A stretch of DNA of 64,000 nucleotides from Dietzia natronolimnaea (GTDB lineage Bacteria; Actinomycetota; Actinomycetes; Mycobacteriales; Mycobacteriaceae), in NCBI RefSeq assembly GCF_039525805.1, contig NZ_BAAAHZ010000009.1. One strand, written 5' to 3'. The notes beneath the pieces were generated by a model. The model had not been told where the DNA came from. It saw only the letters and a program-made list of their open reading frames with translations, and did no database searches. A program made the translations under genes and the position numbers. Below, piece by piece: positions 43,112 to 52,063 of this stretch (positions are counted from its first letter, which is position 1; each line of letters begins with the position of its first letter).

Positions 43112-43777
43112 ATGGAGGATCCCGCACTCGAACCGGCCGACTTCGACACGATGCGGGTCGGCTACGGCCTGAACGCGAGCCTGGACGTGGGCGATCTGCA
43201 CGACGACTGGGTCGCGCTCTTCGCCTCGTGGCTGGACGAGGCCGGGCGCCGGGGGGTGCGCGAGCCCAACGCCATGGTGCTCGGCACCGTCGGTGCCGAC
43301 CGCCGGCCGTCGACCCGGACGGTGCTGTGCAAGGGGGCGGACGAGCGGGGTCTGACCTTCTTCACGACGACGAGTTCGCGCAAGGGCGCGCAGTTGGCGC
43401 AGTCCGGCTACGCGTCGGCCACGTTCCCGTGGTTGGTGGTGGAACGGCAGGTCCACGTGGAGGGCGAGTGCCGACCGCTGGACCGGGCGGACTGCCTCGC
43501 CTACTGGCGTACGCGCCCCAGGGGGTCCCAGGTGGCGGCCTGGGCGTCCGAGCAGTCGCAGCCGGTGGAGTCCGTCGAGGAGTTGACCTCGCTCTACGCG
43601 ATCGCGGAGAAGCGCCTGGCGGACGTCGAGGAGATCCCGATGCCCGACAGGTGGGGTGGGTACCGCCTCCGCCCGGACCGCGTCGAGTTCTGGCAGGGGG
43701 GCCGGGACCGGTTCCACGACCGGGTCGAGTGTCTCCGGGGTGACGGGGGGTGGACGGTCCGGCGACTGCAGCCCTGA
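43112..43777 (+). CDS. pdxH: Pyridoxamine 5'-phosphate oxidase
   Basis: PdxH is an FMN enzyme that oxidises pyridoxamine or pyridoxine phosphate to PLP. The 221-residue length is normal. Visible family blocks: PNAMVLGTVGADRRPSTRTV, the FMN region FFTTTSSRKGAQL, WLVVERQVHVEG and the C-terminal RWGGYRLRPDRVEFWQG. The ATG at 43112 is the first in frame. It forms a divergent pair with serC. Confidence 0.95.
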   Translation: MEDPALEPADFDTMRVGYGLNASLDVGDLHDDWVALFASWLDEAGRRGVREPNAMVLGTVGADRRPSTRTVLCKGADERGLTFFTTTSSRKGAQLAQSGYASATFPWLVVERQVHVEGECRPLDRADCLAYWRTRPRGSQVAAWASEQSQPVESVEELTSLYAIAEKRLADVEEIPMPDRWGGYRLRPDRVEFWQGGRDRFHDRVECLRGDGGWTVRRLQP

Positions 43778-43933
43778 CGCCCGCCGAAGCCCCGACGGCG
43801 CCCGGTGGACGGGGCCCGGGGGGAGCGGACCGGTGCACGCTTCGAAGTGACGGCGACCGTCACGGTAGGGTGTGGCACAGCACATTCGTGGCGGGACATG
43901 GCCGCCGGGACCAGTCGTCGGAGAGGGAATCGC

Positions 43934-45223
43934 GTGACCGCAGGCTCGAACGGTTCGGACCGCAATGCAACACTGTCCTACCCCGGCGGTGAGCTCGAAC
44001 TCGATGTGGTGGAGGCGACCTGCGGAAGCGACGCGGTGCAGCTGGGTTCGCTGCTGGCCAAGACGGGGATGACCACCCTGGACGTCGGGTTCGTCAACAC
44101 CTCCGCGTGTACCTCGTCGATCACCTACATCGACGGCAACGAGGGCATCCTCCGCCACCGCGGGTACCCGATCGACCAGCTCGCCGACAACGCCTCGTTC
44201 CTCGAGGTCTCCTACCTGCTCATCTACGGTGAGGATCCCACCGAGGCCCAGCTCGCCGAGTTCACCGAGAAGGTGCTCGGGGAGACCGCGCTGCCCGGCC
44301 AGATGATGCCGTTGCTGCAGGCGTTCCCGCGCGACACCCACCCGATGCCCGTCTTCTCCGCCGGCGTGAGCCTGTTCGGCACGCACGGGGACGACCTGGA
44401 CATCGACGACCCCAAGGCCGTCGACCTGGCCACCGCCCGGCTGCTGGGCCGTGGCCCGACGCTCGCCGCCGCCATCGAGCGCATCCGCTCCGGTCACGAC
44501 GCCCTCGACCCGGATCCCTCGCTCGGGTACGTCCGCAACTTCCTGCGCATGACCTTCGGGCCGGACTACGAGGTCACCGACGAGGTCGCCGACGCCCTGG
44601 ACATGCTGCTGGTGCTCCACGCGGACCACGAGCAGAACTGCTCCACCTCGACCGTCCGCATGGTCGGATCCTCGGAGGCGCCGCTGTACGCCTCGATCAC
44701 CGGCGGCATCAACGCCCTGTACGGACCGCTGCACGGTGGCGCCAACCAGGCCGTGCTCGAGATGCTCGAGCGGATCGAGTCGGAGGGCGGGGACGCGACC
44801 GACTACATGGACCGTGTCAAGAACAAGGTCGACGGCGTCAAGCTCATGGGCTTCGGTCACCGCGTCTACAAGAGCTACGACCCGCGCGCCCAGATCGCCA
44901 AGAAGCACGCCCACGCGCTGCTGTCCCAGAGCAACGACCCCCTCCTCGAGATCGCGCTCAAGCTCGAGGAGACGGCACTGGCCGACGACTACTTCGTCGA
45001 GCGCAAGCTCTACCCGAACGTGGACTTCTACACCGGCCTCATCTACCGCGCGATGGGTTTCCCCACCGAGATGTTCACCGTCCTGTTCGCCCTCGGCCGG
45101 ATGCCCGGATGGATCGCCCACTGGCGCGAGATGCGCGAGGATCCGTCCACCAAGATCAACCGCCCGCGCCAGGTCTACACGGGCCCGGCCGAGCGGGGTT
45201 TCACCCCGATCAGCCAGCGCTGA
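43934..45223 (+). CDS. gltA: Citrate synthase
   Basis: This is the entry enzyme of the TCA cycle, condensing oxaloacetate and acetyl-CoA. The 429-residue protein is a type II (hexameric) citrate synthase. Catalytic elements: His in LVLHADHEQNCST, His in GPLHGGANQAVLEML, the Arg-rich MGFGHRVYKSYDPRA and Asp in YPNVDFYTG. The GTG at 43934 with GAGAGGG upstream gives the conserved start; the open frame extends 43 codons further. An FKBP gene follows after 31 bp, probably in one operon. Confidence 0.96.
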   Translation: MTAGSNGSDRNATLSYPGGELELDVVEATCGSDAVQLGSLLAKTGMTTLDVGFVNTSACTSSITYIDGNEGILRHRGYPIDQLADNASFLEVSYLLIYGEDPTEAQLAEFTEKVLGETALPGQMMPLLQAFPRDTHPMPVFSAGVSLFGTHGDDLDIDDPKAVDLATARLLGRGPTLAAAIERIRSGHDALDPDPSLGYVRNFLRMTFGPDYEVTDEVADALDMLLVLHADHEQNCSTSTVRMVGSSEAPLYASITGGINALYGPLHGGANQAVLEMLERIESEGGDATDYMDRVKNKVDGVKLMGFGHRVYKSYDPRAQIAKKHAHALLSQSNDPLLEIALKLEETALADDYFVERKLYPNVDFYTGLIYRAMGFPTEMFTVLFALGRMPGWIAHWREMREDPSTKINRPRQVYTGPAERGFTPISQR

Positions 45224-45254
45224 GCCCGGGAACCGGACTCCAGGAGGAGACACC

Positions 45255-45611
45255 ATGGACAAGCCCGAGATCGACAGGCCGACGGGCCCCGCGCCCACTG
45301 ACCTCGTCAGCGAGGACCTCACGGTGGGGGACGGCGCCGAGGCGGTGGCCGGCGGCAACGTCACCGTCCACTACGTCGGTGTCGACTACGAGACCGGCGA
45401 GCAGTTCGACTCCTCGTGGGACCGCGGCGAGTCCATCACGTTCCCCCTCAACGGCCTCATCCAGGGTTGGCAGGAGGGGATCCCGGGCATGAAGGTCGGC
45501 GGTCGCCGCCAGCTGGTCATCCCGCCGGACAAGGCCTACGGCACCTCCGCGGCCCTGCACCCCCTCGGAGGGAAGACCCTGGTCTTCGTGATCGACCTGC
45601 TCGAGGCCTGA
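45255..45611 (+). CDS. FKBP-type peptidyl-prolyl isomerase
   Basis: A cytoplasmic FKBP of 118 residues that isomerises prolyl bonds during folding. The FKBP core is clear: NVTVHYVGVDYETGEQFDSS, ITFPLNGLIQGWQEGIPGMK, RRQLVIPPDKAYG and LVFVIDLLEA. There is no signal peptide or extra domain. The ATG at 45255 has AGGAGGA six bases upstream. It follows gltA closely and ends at the hairpin at 45636. Confidence 0.95.
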   Translation: MDKPEIDRPTGPAPTDLVSEDLTVGDGAEAVAGGNVTVHYVGVDYETGEQFDSSWDRGESITFPLNGLIQGWQEGIPGMKVGGRRQLVIPPDKAYGTSAALHPLGGKTLVFVIDLLEA

Positions 45612-45635
45612 TCCGGCCCGTCGGACGACTCGAGA

Positions 45636-45668
45636 ACGCCCCGACCTCCCACACGGGAGTCGGGGCGT
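45636..45668. terminator. Terminator between the FKBP gene and prpE
   Basis: ACGCCCCGAC-(C)-TCCC pairs with GGGAGTCGGGGCGT (14 bp, one bulged C) around the loop ACAC, 25 bp after the FKBP stop. It is followed by TCCTCG and sits between convergent genes, so it may serve both. Confidence 0.8.
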
Positions 45669-45744
45669 CCTCGTGTGCGGGGCCCCGCGCGCGCCCGACC
45701 GCGGGTGGCGCCCGGCGCGCCCTCGCGGATGGCGGTCCGCGCGA

Positions 45745-47664
45745 CTACCCCTCCTGCCGGAGGTACGGTGCGAGGGCGTCGAGCACGGCCAGGTCCTCGA
45801 TCGTCGACGGGACGGTGACGTTCTCCTGCCCGTCCGCGATCTGCCGCATCGTCTTGCGCAGGATCTTGCCCGAGCGGGTCTTGGGCAGGCCCTGCACGAC
45901 CGTGCAGTCGCGGAAGGTGGCCACCGCGCCGATCTCCTCGCGGACCATCGCCACCAACTCGGCGCGCAGCTCCTCGGGGTCGCGGACCTGACCGGACTTG
46001 AGGACCACGTACCCGACCGGCCGCTGACCCTTGAGCTCGTCCTTCACCCCGATGACGGCCGCCTCGGCGACGGCGGGATGGGTGGCGATCACCGCCTCCA
46101 TGGACCCCGTCGACAGGCGGTGTCCGGCGACGTTGATCACGTCGTCGGTCCGGCCCATCACGTAGACGTACCCGTCGGAGTCGACGTACCCGCCGTCCCC
46201 GGTCGAGTAGTACCCGTCGAAGACCGACATGTACGAGGAGATGAACCTCTCGTCGTCGTCCCACAGGCCCGACAGGGTGCCCGGCGCCATCGGCAACCGG
46301 ATCGCCAGGTTGCCCTCCTCCCCGGCGGGGAGGGGGTTGCCCCGGGAGTCCAGGACGTGCAGGTCGTACCCGGGCACGGGCACCGTCGGGGACCCGGCCT
46401 TGATCGGCATCGGCTCGAGCCCGCGCAGATTCGAGGCGATGGGCCAGCCGGTCTCGGTCTGCCACCAGTTGTCCACCACGGGCTTGTCCAGCTTCTCCGT
46501 GGCCCACCGGTAGGTGTCCGGGTCCAGCCGCTCGCCCGCACAGAACAGGGTGCGCATGGCGGACAGGTCGTACCCGGCGATCTCGCGGCCCTCCGGGTCC
46601 TCCTTGCGGATGGCGCGGACGGCCGTGGGCGCGGTGAACAGCGCGGTGGCCCGGTGCTCGGCGAGCACCCGCCAGAACGCGCCGGCGTCCGGCGTACCGA
46701 CGGGCTTGCCCTCGTAGATGATGGACGTCGCGCCGACCAGCAGGGGCCCGTAGACGATGTAGGAGTGCCCGACCACCCAACCGACATCCGAGGCCGTCCA
46801 CCAGACCTCGCCGGGCCGGACCCCGTAGACGTTCCACATCGACCACGCCAGCGCGACAGCGTGGCCGCCGTTGTCACGGACCACGCCCTTGGGCAGCCCC
46901 GTGGTCCCGGAGGTGTACAGGATGTAGAGCGGGTCCGTCGCCCTGACGGGGACCGGTGCGGCGGGTTCCGAGGCCTCGACGGCCCGGTCCCAGTCGGTCC
47001 AGGTGGTTCCCGGTGTCTCGGGGAAGGTCTCGTCCGGGAACTGGTCCGGTCGGCCGGCCACGATGACGGCGCCCGGGGAGTGACGGGTGAGTTCCAGGGC
47101 CTTGGCGACCATGGGGAAGTAGGGGACCTTGCGGGTGGGCTCGATGCCGCCGGGCGAGGTCACCACGACCTTCGGCCGGGCGTCGTCGATCCGGATGGCC
47201 AGCTCCGGTGCCGCGAAGCCCCCGAACACCACGGAGTGGACGGCACCCAGGCGGGCGCACGCGAGCATCGCGACCGCGGCACGCGGGACCATCGGCATGT
47301 AGATGACGACCCGGTCCCCGCGCCCCACGCCCTCGGCCGCGAGCGCGCCCGCGAAGGCCTCGACCTGGTCGAGCAGTTGGGAGTAGGTGATGGTCTCCTT
47401 GACCCCGGTCACCGCCGAGTCGTAGATGAACGCGGCCTGATCCCCGCGTCCCGCCTCGACGTGACGGTCGATGCAGTTGTGGGACGTGTTGAGCTCACCG
47501 TCGGGGAACCACCGGTAGAACGGGGGCCGCGAGCCGTCGACAGCCGTGGTGGGGGGAGTGGTCCAGTCGATCCCCCCGGCGGCCTCCAGCCAGAAGGCGT
47601 CGGGATCGGTGATCGAGAGCCGGTGGGCCTCGGCGTAGGTCGACGAGGTCGTGGAGTCCGACAT
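45745..47664 (-). CDS. prpE: Propionyl-CoA synthetase
   Basis: An AMP-forming acyl-CoA synthetase of 639 residues that activates propionate (and acetate less well). The AMP-binding motif is YILYTSGTTGLPKGVV, the acyl-pocket region WWTASDVGWVVGHSYIVYG, and the catalytic Lys lies in LPKTRSGKILRKTM. The segment VTSPGGIEPTRKVPYFPM favours PrpE over acetyl-CoA synthetase Acs. The ATG at 47664 gives the full N-terminus. It lies 63 bp downstream of the accD3-like gene on the same strand, linking acyl-CoA formation and carboxylation. Confidence 0.9.
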   Translation of the reverse strand: MSDSTTSSTYAEAHRLSITDPDAFWLEAAGGIDWTTPPTTAVDGSRPPFYRWFPDGELNTSHNCIDRHVEAGRGDQAAFIYDSAVTGVKETITYSQLLDQVEAFAGALAAEGVGRGDRVVIYMPMVPRAAVAMLACARLGAVHSVVFGGFAAPELAIRIDDARPKVVVTSPGGIEPTRKVPYFPMVAKALELTRHSPGAVIVAGRPDQFPDETFPETPGTTWTDWDRAVEASEPAAPVPVRATDPLYILYTSGTTGLPKGVVRDNGGHAVALAWSMWNVYGVRPGEVWWTASDVGWVVGHSYIVYGPLLVGATSIIYEGKPVGTPDAGAFWRVLAEHRATALFTAPTAVRAIRKEDPEGREIAGYDLSAMRTLFCAGERLDPDTYRWATEKLDKPVVDNWWQTETGWPIASNLRGLEPMPIKAGSPTVPVPGYDLHVLDSRGNPLPAGEEGNLAIRLPMAPGTLSGLWDDDERFISSYMSVFDGYYSTGDGGYVDSDGYVYVMGRTDDVINVAGHRLSTGSMEAVIATHPAVAEAAVIGVKDELKGQRPVGYVVLKSGQVRDPEELRAELVAMVREEIGAVATFRDCTVVQGLPKTRSGKILRKTMRQIADGQENVTVPSTIEDLAVLDALAPYLRQEG

Positions 47665-47727
47665 CGGGTGAGCCCCTCTCGTGCGGGAGTGAAGCCCCCG
47701 ATCAGCGCCGACGGCCTGTGACGCGCT

Positions 47728-49254
47728 TCACTCTAGTCCCAGGCCGAGGTCCCGATAGCGGGACATCCGCTCCGCGTACCTCCGCTCGGGGGGACGCCTC
47801 CGGACCTCGACCAGAGCCGCGGCGACGGCGTCGGCCAGCCGGTCGCAGAAGGCGTCCGGCTCGTCCGCCGCGTCGGGTCGCTCGGGTACCACCACGTCCA
47901 CGATCCCCGCGCGGAGGAGGTCGGCCGAGGTGATGCCCTGCGACCGCGCCACCTCGGGCGCCCGGGAGGTCTCGTGGTACAGGATCGCGCTCGCCCCCTC
48001 GGGTGGGAGCGGGGCGAGCCACCCGTGTCGGGCGCACAACACCCGGTCGGCCGGGAGCATCGCCAACGCGGCACCGCCCGTGCCCTGGCCGAGGATCACC
48101 GAGACGGTCGGGGTGGGCAGCGTCACCAGATCGGCGAGGCTGCGGGCGATCTCGCCCGCGAGGCCACCCTCCTCGGCTTCACGGGACAACGCGGCGCCGC
48201 GGGTGTCGATGAGCAGGACCAGTGGGACCCCGACCTCGGCGGCGATCCGCATCCCCCGCCGCGCGGACCGCAGCGCGGACGGGCCGAGCGGGCTCGTCTC
48301 GTTCTCCGCGTCACGGTCCTGGGCCAGCACGACGGCCGACTGGCCCCGGAACCGGGCGAGGGACAGCAGTAGGGACCCGCTGTCCTCGCCCTGCCCCGTG
48401 CCCGAGAGCGGGACCCGGTCCGGGGCGACACGTTCCAGGAAGGACCGGGCGCCGGGGCGGTCGGCGCGGCGGGAGCGGACGATGGCGTCCCACGCGTCCG
48501 GCGGTGCGGCGTCGTCGGTCTCCGGCTCGGGGACGGGACCGTGCGGCGGCGCCGGCTCGTCCTCGGACGGCGGGTCCTCACAGAGCACACGCAGTGCCCG
48601 GGCGGTGAGGTCGCGGACCCCCTCGGGAGGGAGCACGCCGTCGATCATCCCGCGGCGGGCGAGGTTCTCCGAGACCTGGACGCCCTCGGGGAAGGGCGCG
48701 TCGTAGAGCGCCTCGTAGACGCGCGGGCCGAGGAACCCGATCAGCGCGCGGGGTTCGGCGACGGAGACGTGGCCCAGCGAGCCCCAGGAGGCGAACACCC
48801 CTCCGGTGGTCGGATGGCGCAGGTACACCAGGTAGGGCAGTCCCGCCGACTTGTGCCCGGCGACGGCGGCGGAGATCTTGACCATCTGCAGGAAGGCGAT
48901 GGTGCCCTCCTGCATGCGGGTCCCCCCCGACGTCGGGGAGGCCAGGATCGGCAGGCGTTCGGCGGTGGCGCGCTCGATCGCGGAGACGATCCGCTCGGCC
49001 GCCGCGATGCCGATCGATCCGGCCAGGAAGTCGAACTCGCAGGCGATGAACACGACCCGTCGACCCAGCAGTCGTCCTTCGCCGGTGATGACGGACTCGT
49101 CCACCCCGGAGTCCCGCGCCGCGCGCTCGAGGGAGGCCTCGTAACCCGGGACCGAGTCGACCTGGGGCGAGCGCAGCGGAGCGGAGTCCCAGGTCCGGAA
49201 CGACCCGTCGTCGAGGACCATGTCGAGGATCTGCAGAGCTCCGGTTCGCGCCAT
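47728..49254 (-). CDS. accD3: Acyl-CoA carboxylase carboxyltransferase, AccD3-like
   Basis: A single 508-residue chain holds both halves of a biotin-dependent carboxyltransferase. The N-half is beta/AccD-like (TGEGRLLGRRVVFIACEFDF, PILASPTSGGTRMQEGT) and the C-half alpha/AccA-like (VPLVLLIDTRGAALSREAE, LGQGTGGAALAMLPADRV). There is no zinc-finger Cys set at the N-terminus. Rv0904c (AccD3) has the same design and the same neighbour, echA6. The acyl-CoA substrate is not known. It is divergent from the echA6-like gene across 110 bp and probably leads the operon with prpE. Confidence 0.88.
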   Translation of the reverse strand: MARTGALQILDMVLDDGSFRTWDSAPLRSPQVDSVPGYEASLERAARDSGVDESVITGEGRLLGRRVVFIACEFDFLAGSIGIAAAERIVSAIERATAERLPILASPTSGGTRMQEGTIAFLQMVKISAAVAGHKSAGLPYLVYLRHPTTGGVFASWGSLGHVSVAEPRALIGFLGPRVYEALYDAPFPEGVQVSENLARRGMIDGVLPPEGVRDLTARALRVLCEDPPSEDEPAPPHGPVPEPETDDAAPPDAWDAIVRSRRADRPGARSFLERVAPDRVPLSGTGQGEDSGSLLLSLARFRGQSAVVLAQDRDAENETSPLGPSALRSARRGMRIAAEVGVPLVLLIDTRGAALSREAEEGGLAGEIARSLADLVTLPTPTVSVILGQGTGGAALAMLPADRVLCARHGWLAPLPPEGASAILYHETSRAPEVARSQGITSADLLRAGIVDVVVPERPDAADEPDAFCDRLADAVAAALVEVRRRPPERRYAERMSRYRDLGLGLE

Positions 49255-49364
49255 GGACGCATCGTACGGTGGGCGCGTTCACCAGCAGGTATCGTCGGTC
49301 GCGGGGTGCAGGGTAGTACCCCCGCGGCGCACCGGACCGCGACGTACCAGGAGGCCCCGCCGCC

Positions 49365-50111
49365 ATGATCGACACACGCAGGGACGGTTCCGTCGCCGTC
49401 GTCACCATCGACCGGCACAGCACCCGCAACGCCCTCGACGCGGAGGTGTGCACGGCCCTGCGGGAGGCGATCGAAGCCGCGGGTGCCGCGGCCGAGGGCG
49501 AGGACCCGGTCCGCGCGATCGTCGTGACGGGGGCGGGGACGGCCTTCTGTGCGGGAGCCGATCTGTCCGGCGGCGTGTACAACCTCAACTTCTACGACGC
49601 CCACGCGGGGATGCTCAGGGCGGTGGAGTCGGTGCCGGTCCCCGTGATCGCGGCCGTCAACGGGCCCGCCGTGGGCGCCGGGGTCCAGCTCGCCCTGGCC
49701 GCTGACCTCCGCGTGGTGGCACCCGGCGCGGTGTTCGCCGTCCCCGTCGTCAAGGTGGGCCTCGCGCTGGACAACTGGACGATCAAGCGGCTCGCCAACG
49801 TCGTCGGGGGCGGGCACGCGCGGTCGGTCCTCATGACCGCTCGTCCGGTCGGGGCGGAAGAGGCGGCCCGGATCGGGCTGGCCAACGAGATCGGCGGCCT
49901 GGACACCGCGATGGAGCTGGCGGCCGAGATCGCGCGGTTCGCCCCGCTCAGCCTCCGGCACATCAAGTCGGTGATCAACGACGACGACGCCCGGCTCCTG
50001 CCCCGCGAGGAGCACACCGAGCTGCAGCAACTGGCCTGGCACAGCGAGGACATGGCCGAGGCCCGCGCCGCCCGCGAGGAGAAGAGGCCTCCCGTGTTCC
50101 GCGGGAGATGA
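49365..50111 (+). CDS. echA6: Crotonase-fold protein, EchA6-like, probably non-catalytic
   Basis: A 248-residue crotonase superfamily member, annotated as enoyl-CoA hydratase. Both glutamates of true hydratases are replaced: GGGxE is GAGVQLALAADL here, and the second site reads FAVPVVKVGL instead of PE. M. tuberculosis EchA6 (Rv0905) lacks them too; it binds acyl-CoA and feeds the FAS-II/mycolate pathway without hydration. The gene sits beside accD3 in both genomes. The ATG at 49365 follows CAGGAGG by ten bases. The acyl-CoA-binding role is inference from the EchA6 parallel. Confidence 0.85.
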   Translation: MIDTRRDGSVAVVTIDRHSTRNALDAEVCTALREAIEAAGAAAEGEDPVRAIVVTGAGTAFCAGADLSGGVYNLNFYDAHAGMLRAVESVPVPVIAAVNGPAVGAGVQLALAADLRVVAPGAVFAVPVVKVGLALDNWTIKRLANVVGGGHARSVLMTARPVGAEEAARIGLANEIGGLDTAMELAAEIARFAPLSLRHIKSVINDDDARLLPREEHTELQQLAWHSEDMAEARAAREEKRPPVFRGR

Positions 50112-50219
50112 CCTGACCGTCAGCGGGCCCGGACGGATACCATTCCAGCGCCCGGATCCCGCCGACGTGGCGACTGGCATACGCCCCGGGGACCGGTGAC
50201 TGCAGGGGGAGAGCCGCGG

Positions 50220-51857
50220 ATGGCCGCCAGGCACAGTGCGTCGACGCGAAGGGAGAGTTCGACGGCGCGCAGGGTCGTCCAGGTGGGGCTGGGGCTCCTG
50301 GCGGCGGTCCTCGTGATCGGGGTCGTGGTCGCGGGCCTGTCCAGGGCCGGGGTGGGAGGATTCTGCGTCGACGCTGCCGATGTCACCGTGGCCGCCGAGC
50401 CCGACATCCTCGCGCATGTCGAGACCCTCGCGGACGAGGCGGGGGGATGTCATGCGTACGAGGTCTCGGCGGTCTCGTCCGCCGACATGGCGGCTCGGGT
50501 CGCCGCCCGTCAGACCCTCCCGGACATCTGGGTCCCCGATTCGGCGATCCGGCTCGCTCAGCTCTCCCAGGACGTCCAGATCCCGTTCGAGACCGTTCTC
50601 AACTCCATCGCGTCGACCCCGGTGATCATCGCCTCGCGTGGGCCCGGGCCGGACATGCCCACGTGGACCTCGGCGCTCTCGACGCCGGGACTGGCGATGG
50701 GGGACCCGGTCCGGTCCGGTATCGCGGACGCCCCCATCCTCGCGGCGACCTCCGAGGTCGAGTCGATGCGCTCGACCTCGGAGGCGCTCGCCGCCTCCAT
50801 GGCCGTGCTCGCGCAGGGCCGGGCGGGGCGCGCGGACGTGCCGCCGACCGCCCGCGAGCTGCTCGACCGGGTGACGGTCGCGGGGGGCACCGCGATCGTG
50901 AGCGAGCAGAACGCCGAGAGGGCCCGACGTGACGCACCGGAGGCGGGCCTCGTCCTGACCGCCCCGCGCACCGGCGCCGTCTTCCTCGGGTACCCCCTCG
51001 CCGTCACCACCCAGGATCCGGTGCGCAGGGACGAGGTCGTCGGAGCGGCCGAGGAACTGCGTGCCGCCACCGGCTCGCCCGGGTTCACGTCCGGCCTCGC
51101 CGAGGACGGGTTCCGGCTCGCCGACAGGTCACCGCTCGCCGGCGGGGCCGGGGTCGGGGAGGTCGAGGCCCTGGTGGTCCGCGACCCGAACCGCCTGCAC
51201 GGGGCACTCCAGCGATGGCGGCTGCTCGCCATGCCCGGACGGTCACTCGTCCTGGTGGACACCTCGGGCTCGATGGGGTTCGCCATGGCGGACACCGGGG
51301 TCACCCGGATCCGGACACTCGTCGAGACCGCCGACGCGGGACTCGCGCGGTTCCCCGACGACGCCGCCCTCGGCCTGTGGGCCTTCGGTGGGGATGCGGG
51401 TCTGGACGGGCGCCCCTACCGCGAGGTCGCCCCGCTCACCCGCCTCGACGCCCCCACCCCCGAGGGGAGTCACCGCGATTCGCTTGCCGGCGCCCTGGCG
51501 TCGCTCCCCGGGCTGGTCGGCGGGGGGACGGATCTCCACCGGACCGTGCTCGACGCCTACGCGGCGGTCCGGTCGGGCTACGACCCCGACATGATCAACT
51601 CGATCATCGTGATCTCCGACGGGGCCAACGACACGGTGTCGGAGCTGACCCGGGACGACTTCCTCCTCGCACTCCGGGGCATGGTCGACCCGTCCGAGCC
51701 GGTGATCGTGGTGACCGTCGGCCTGCTCGACGACGCCGACCCGGAGACCTTGGCCGAGATCGCCCGGGTGACCGGGGGGAGCAGTCATGTCGCGCAGACG
51801 ACCGATGAGATCGTCCGGGTGTTCGCCGACGCCGTCGGTCGACGGGGCGGTGCCTGA
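50220..51857 (+). CDS. Membrane-anchored protein with solute-binding-like and VWA domains
   Basis: A 545-residue protein with one N-terminal membrane helix (VVQVGLGLLAAVLVIGVVVAG) and an extracellular region. Residues of about 50-310 resemble a type-2 solute-binding fold (LPDIWVPDSAIRL, TPVIIASRG). The C-terminal 230 residues form a von Willebrand A domain with an intact MIDAS (LVDTSGSMG), plus GGGTDLHRT and IVISDGAND. This combination occurs in Actinobacteria, but function and ligand are unknown; adhesion or metal-dependent protein binding is plausible. I chose the ATG at 50220, which has AGGGGGAG eight bases upstream, over the GTG at 50196. Apparently monocistronic. Confidence 0.82.
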   Translation: MAARHSASTRRESSTARRVVQVGLGLLAAVLVIGVVVAGLSRAGVGGFCVDAADVTVAAEPDILAHVETLADEAGGCHAYEVSAVSSADMAARVAARQTLPDIWVPDSAIRLAQLSQDVQIPFETVLNSIASTPVIIASRGPGPDMPTWTSALSTPGLAMGDPVRSGIADAPILAATSEVESMRSTSEALAASMAVLAQGRAGRADVPPTARELLDRVTVAGGTAIVSEQNAERARRDAPEAGLVLTAPRTGAVFLGYPLAVTTQDPVRRDEVVGAAEELRAATGSPGFTSGLAEDGFRLADRSPLAGGAGVGEVEALVVRDPNRLHGALQRWRLLAMPGRSLVLVDTSGSMGFAMADTGVTRIRTLVETADAGLARFPDDAALGLWAFGGDAGLDGRPYREVAPLTRLDAPTPEGSHRDSLAGALASLPGLVGGGTDLHRTVLDAYAAVRSGYDPDMINSIIVISDGANDTVSELTRDDFLLALRGMVDPSEPVIVVTVGLLDDADPETLAEIARVTGGSSHVAQTTDEIVRVFADAVGRRGGA

Positions 51858-51974
51858 CCCCGACGCCGGCGCCGACCCCCCCGGATGAGGTGGCTTCGCC
51901 CCCCGATAGGGGTGGTGTCACCACCGCGTTTGCCTCTGTGGGCCCCCCGGGGCGGATTGGCCTCGGCAAACCCT

Positions 51975-51990
51975 TGTGTCCCGTGTCACA
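51975..51990. promoter_or_regulatory. CRP/GlxR-like site 1 upstream of the acetate symporter operon
   Basis: TGTGTCCCGTGTCACA matches the CRP/GlxR palindrome TGTGA-N6-TCACA with one change. It lies 74 bp before the DUF485 start codon in the 206-bp promoter region. cAMP-dependent control of acetate uptake would fit. Confidence 0.55.
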
Positions 51991-52007
51991 CTTCTCCAGT
52001 CCTAGTC

Positions 52008-52023
52008 TGTGAGGCGCATCACT
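52008..52023. promoter_or_regulatory. CRP/GlxR-like site 2 upstream of the acetate symporter operon
   Basis: TGTGAGGCGCATCACT matches TGTGA-N6-TCACA with one change at the last base. It is 33 bp from site 1 (three helical turns, so on the same face of the DNA) and 41 bp before the start codon. Confidence 0.6.
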
Positions 52024-52063
52024 ACAGAGGTGTGGCTCGAGAGAACTGAAACGGAGGACCTCC

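Noticed and set aside
43878..43891. CRP/GlxR site upstream of gltA (TGTGGCACAGCACA)
   Set aside because: The half-sites are two bases too close (N6 between four-base arms instead of N8), so the match to the consensus fails.
47687..47733. 9-bp inverted repeat between accD3 and prpE
   Set aside because: The right arm overlaps the accD3 stop codon, the spacer is 29 bp, and several such repeats are expected by chance in 64 kb.
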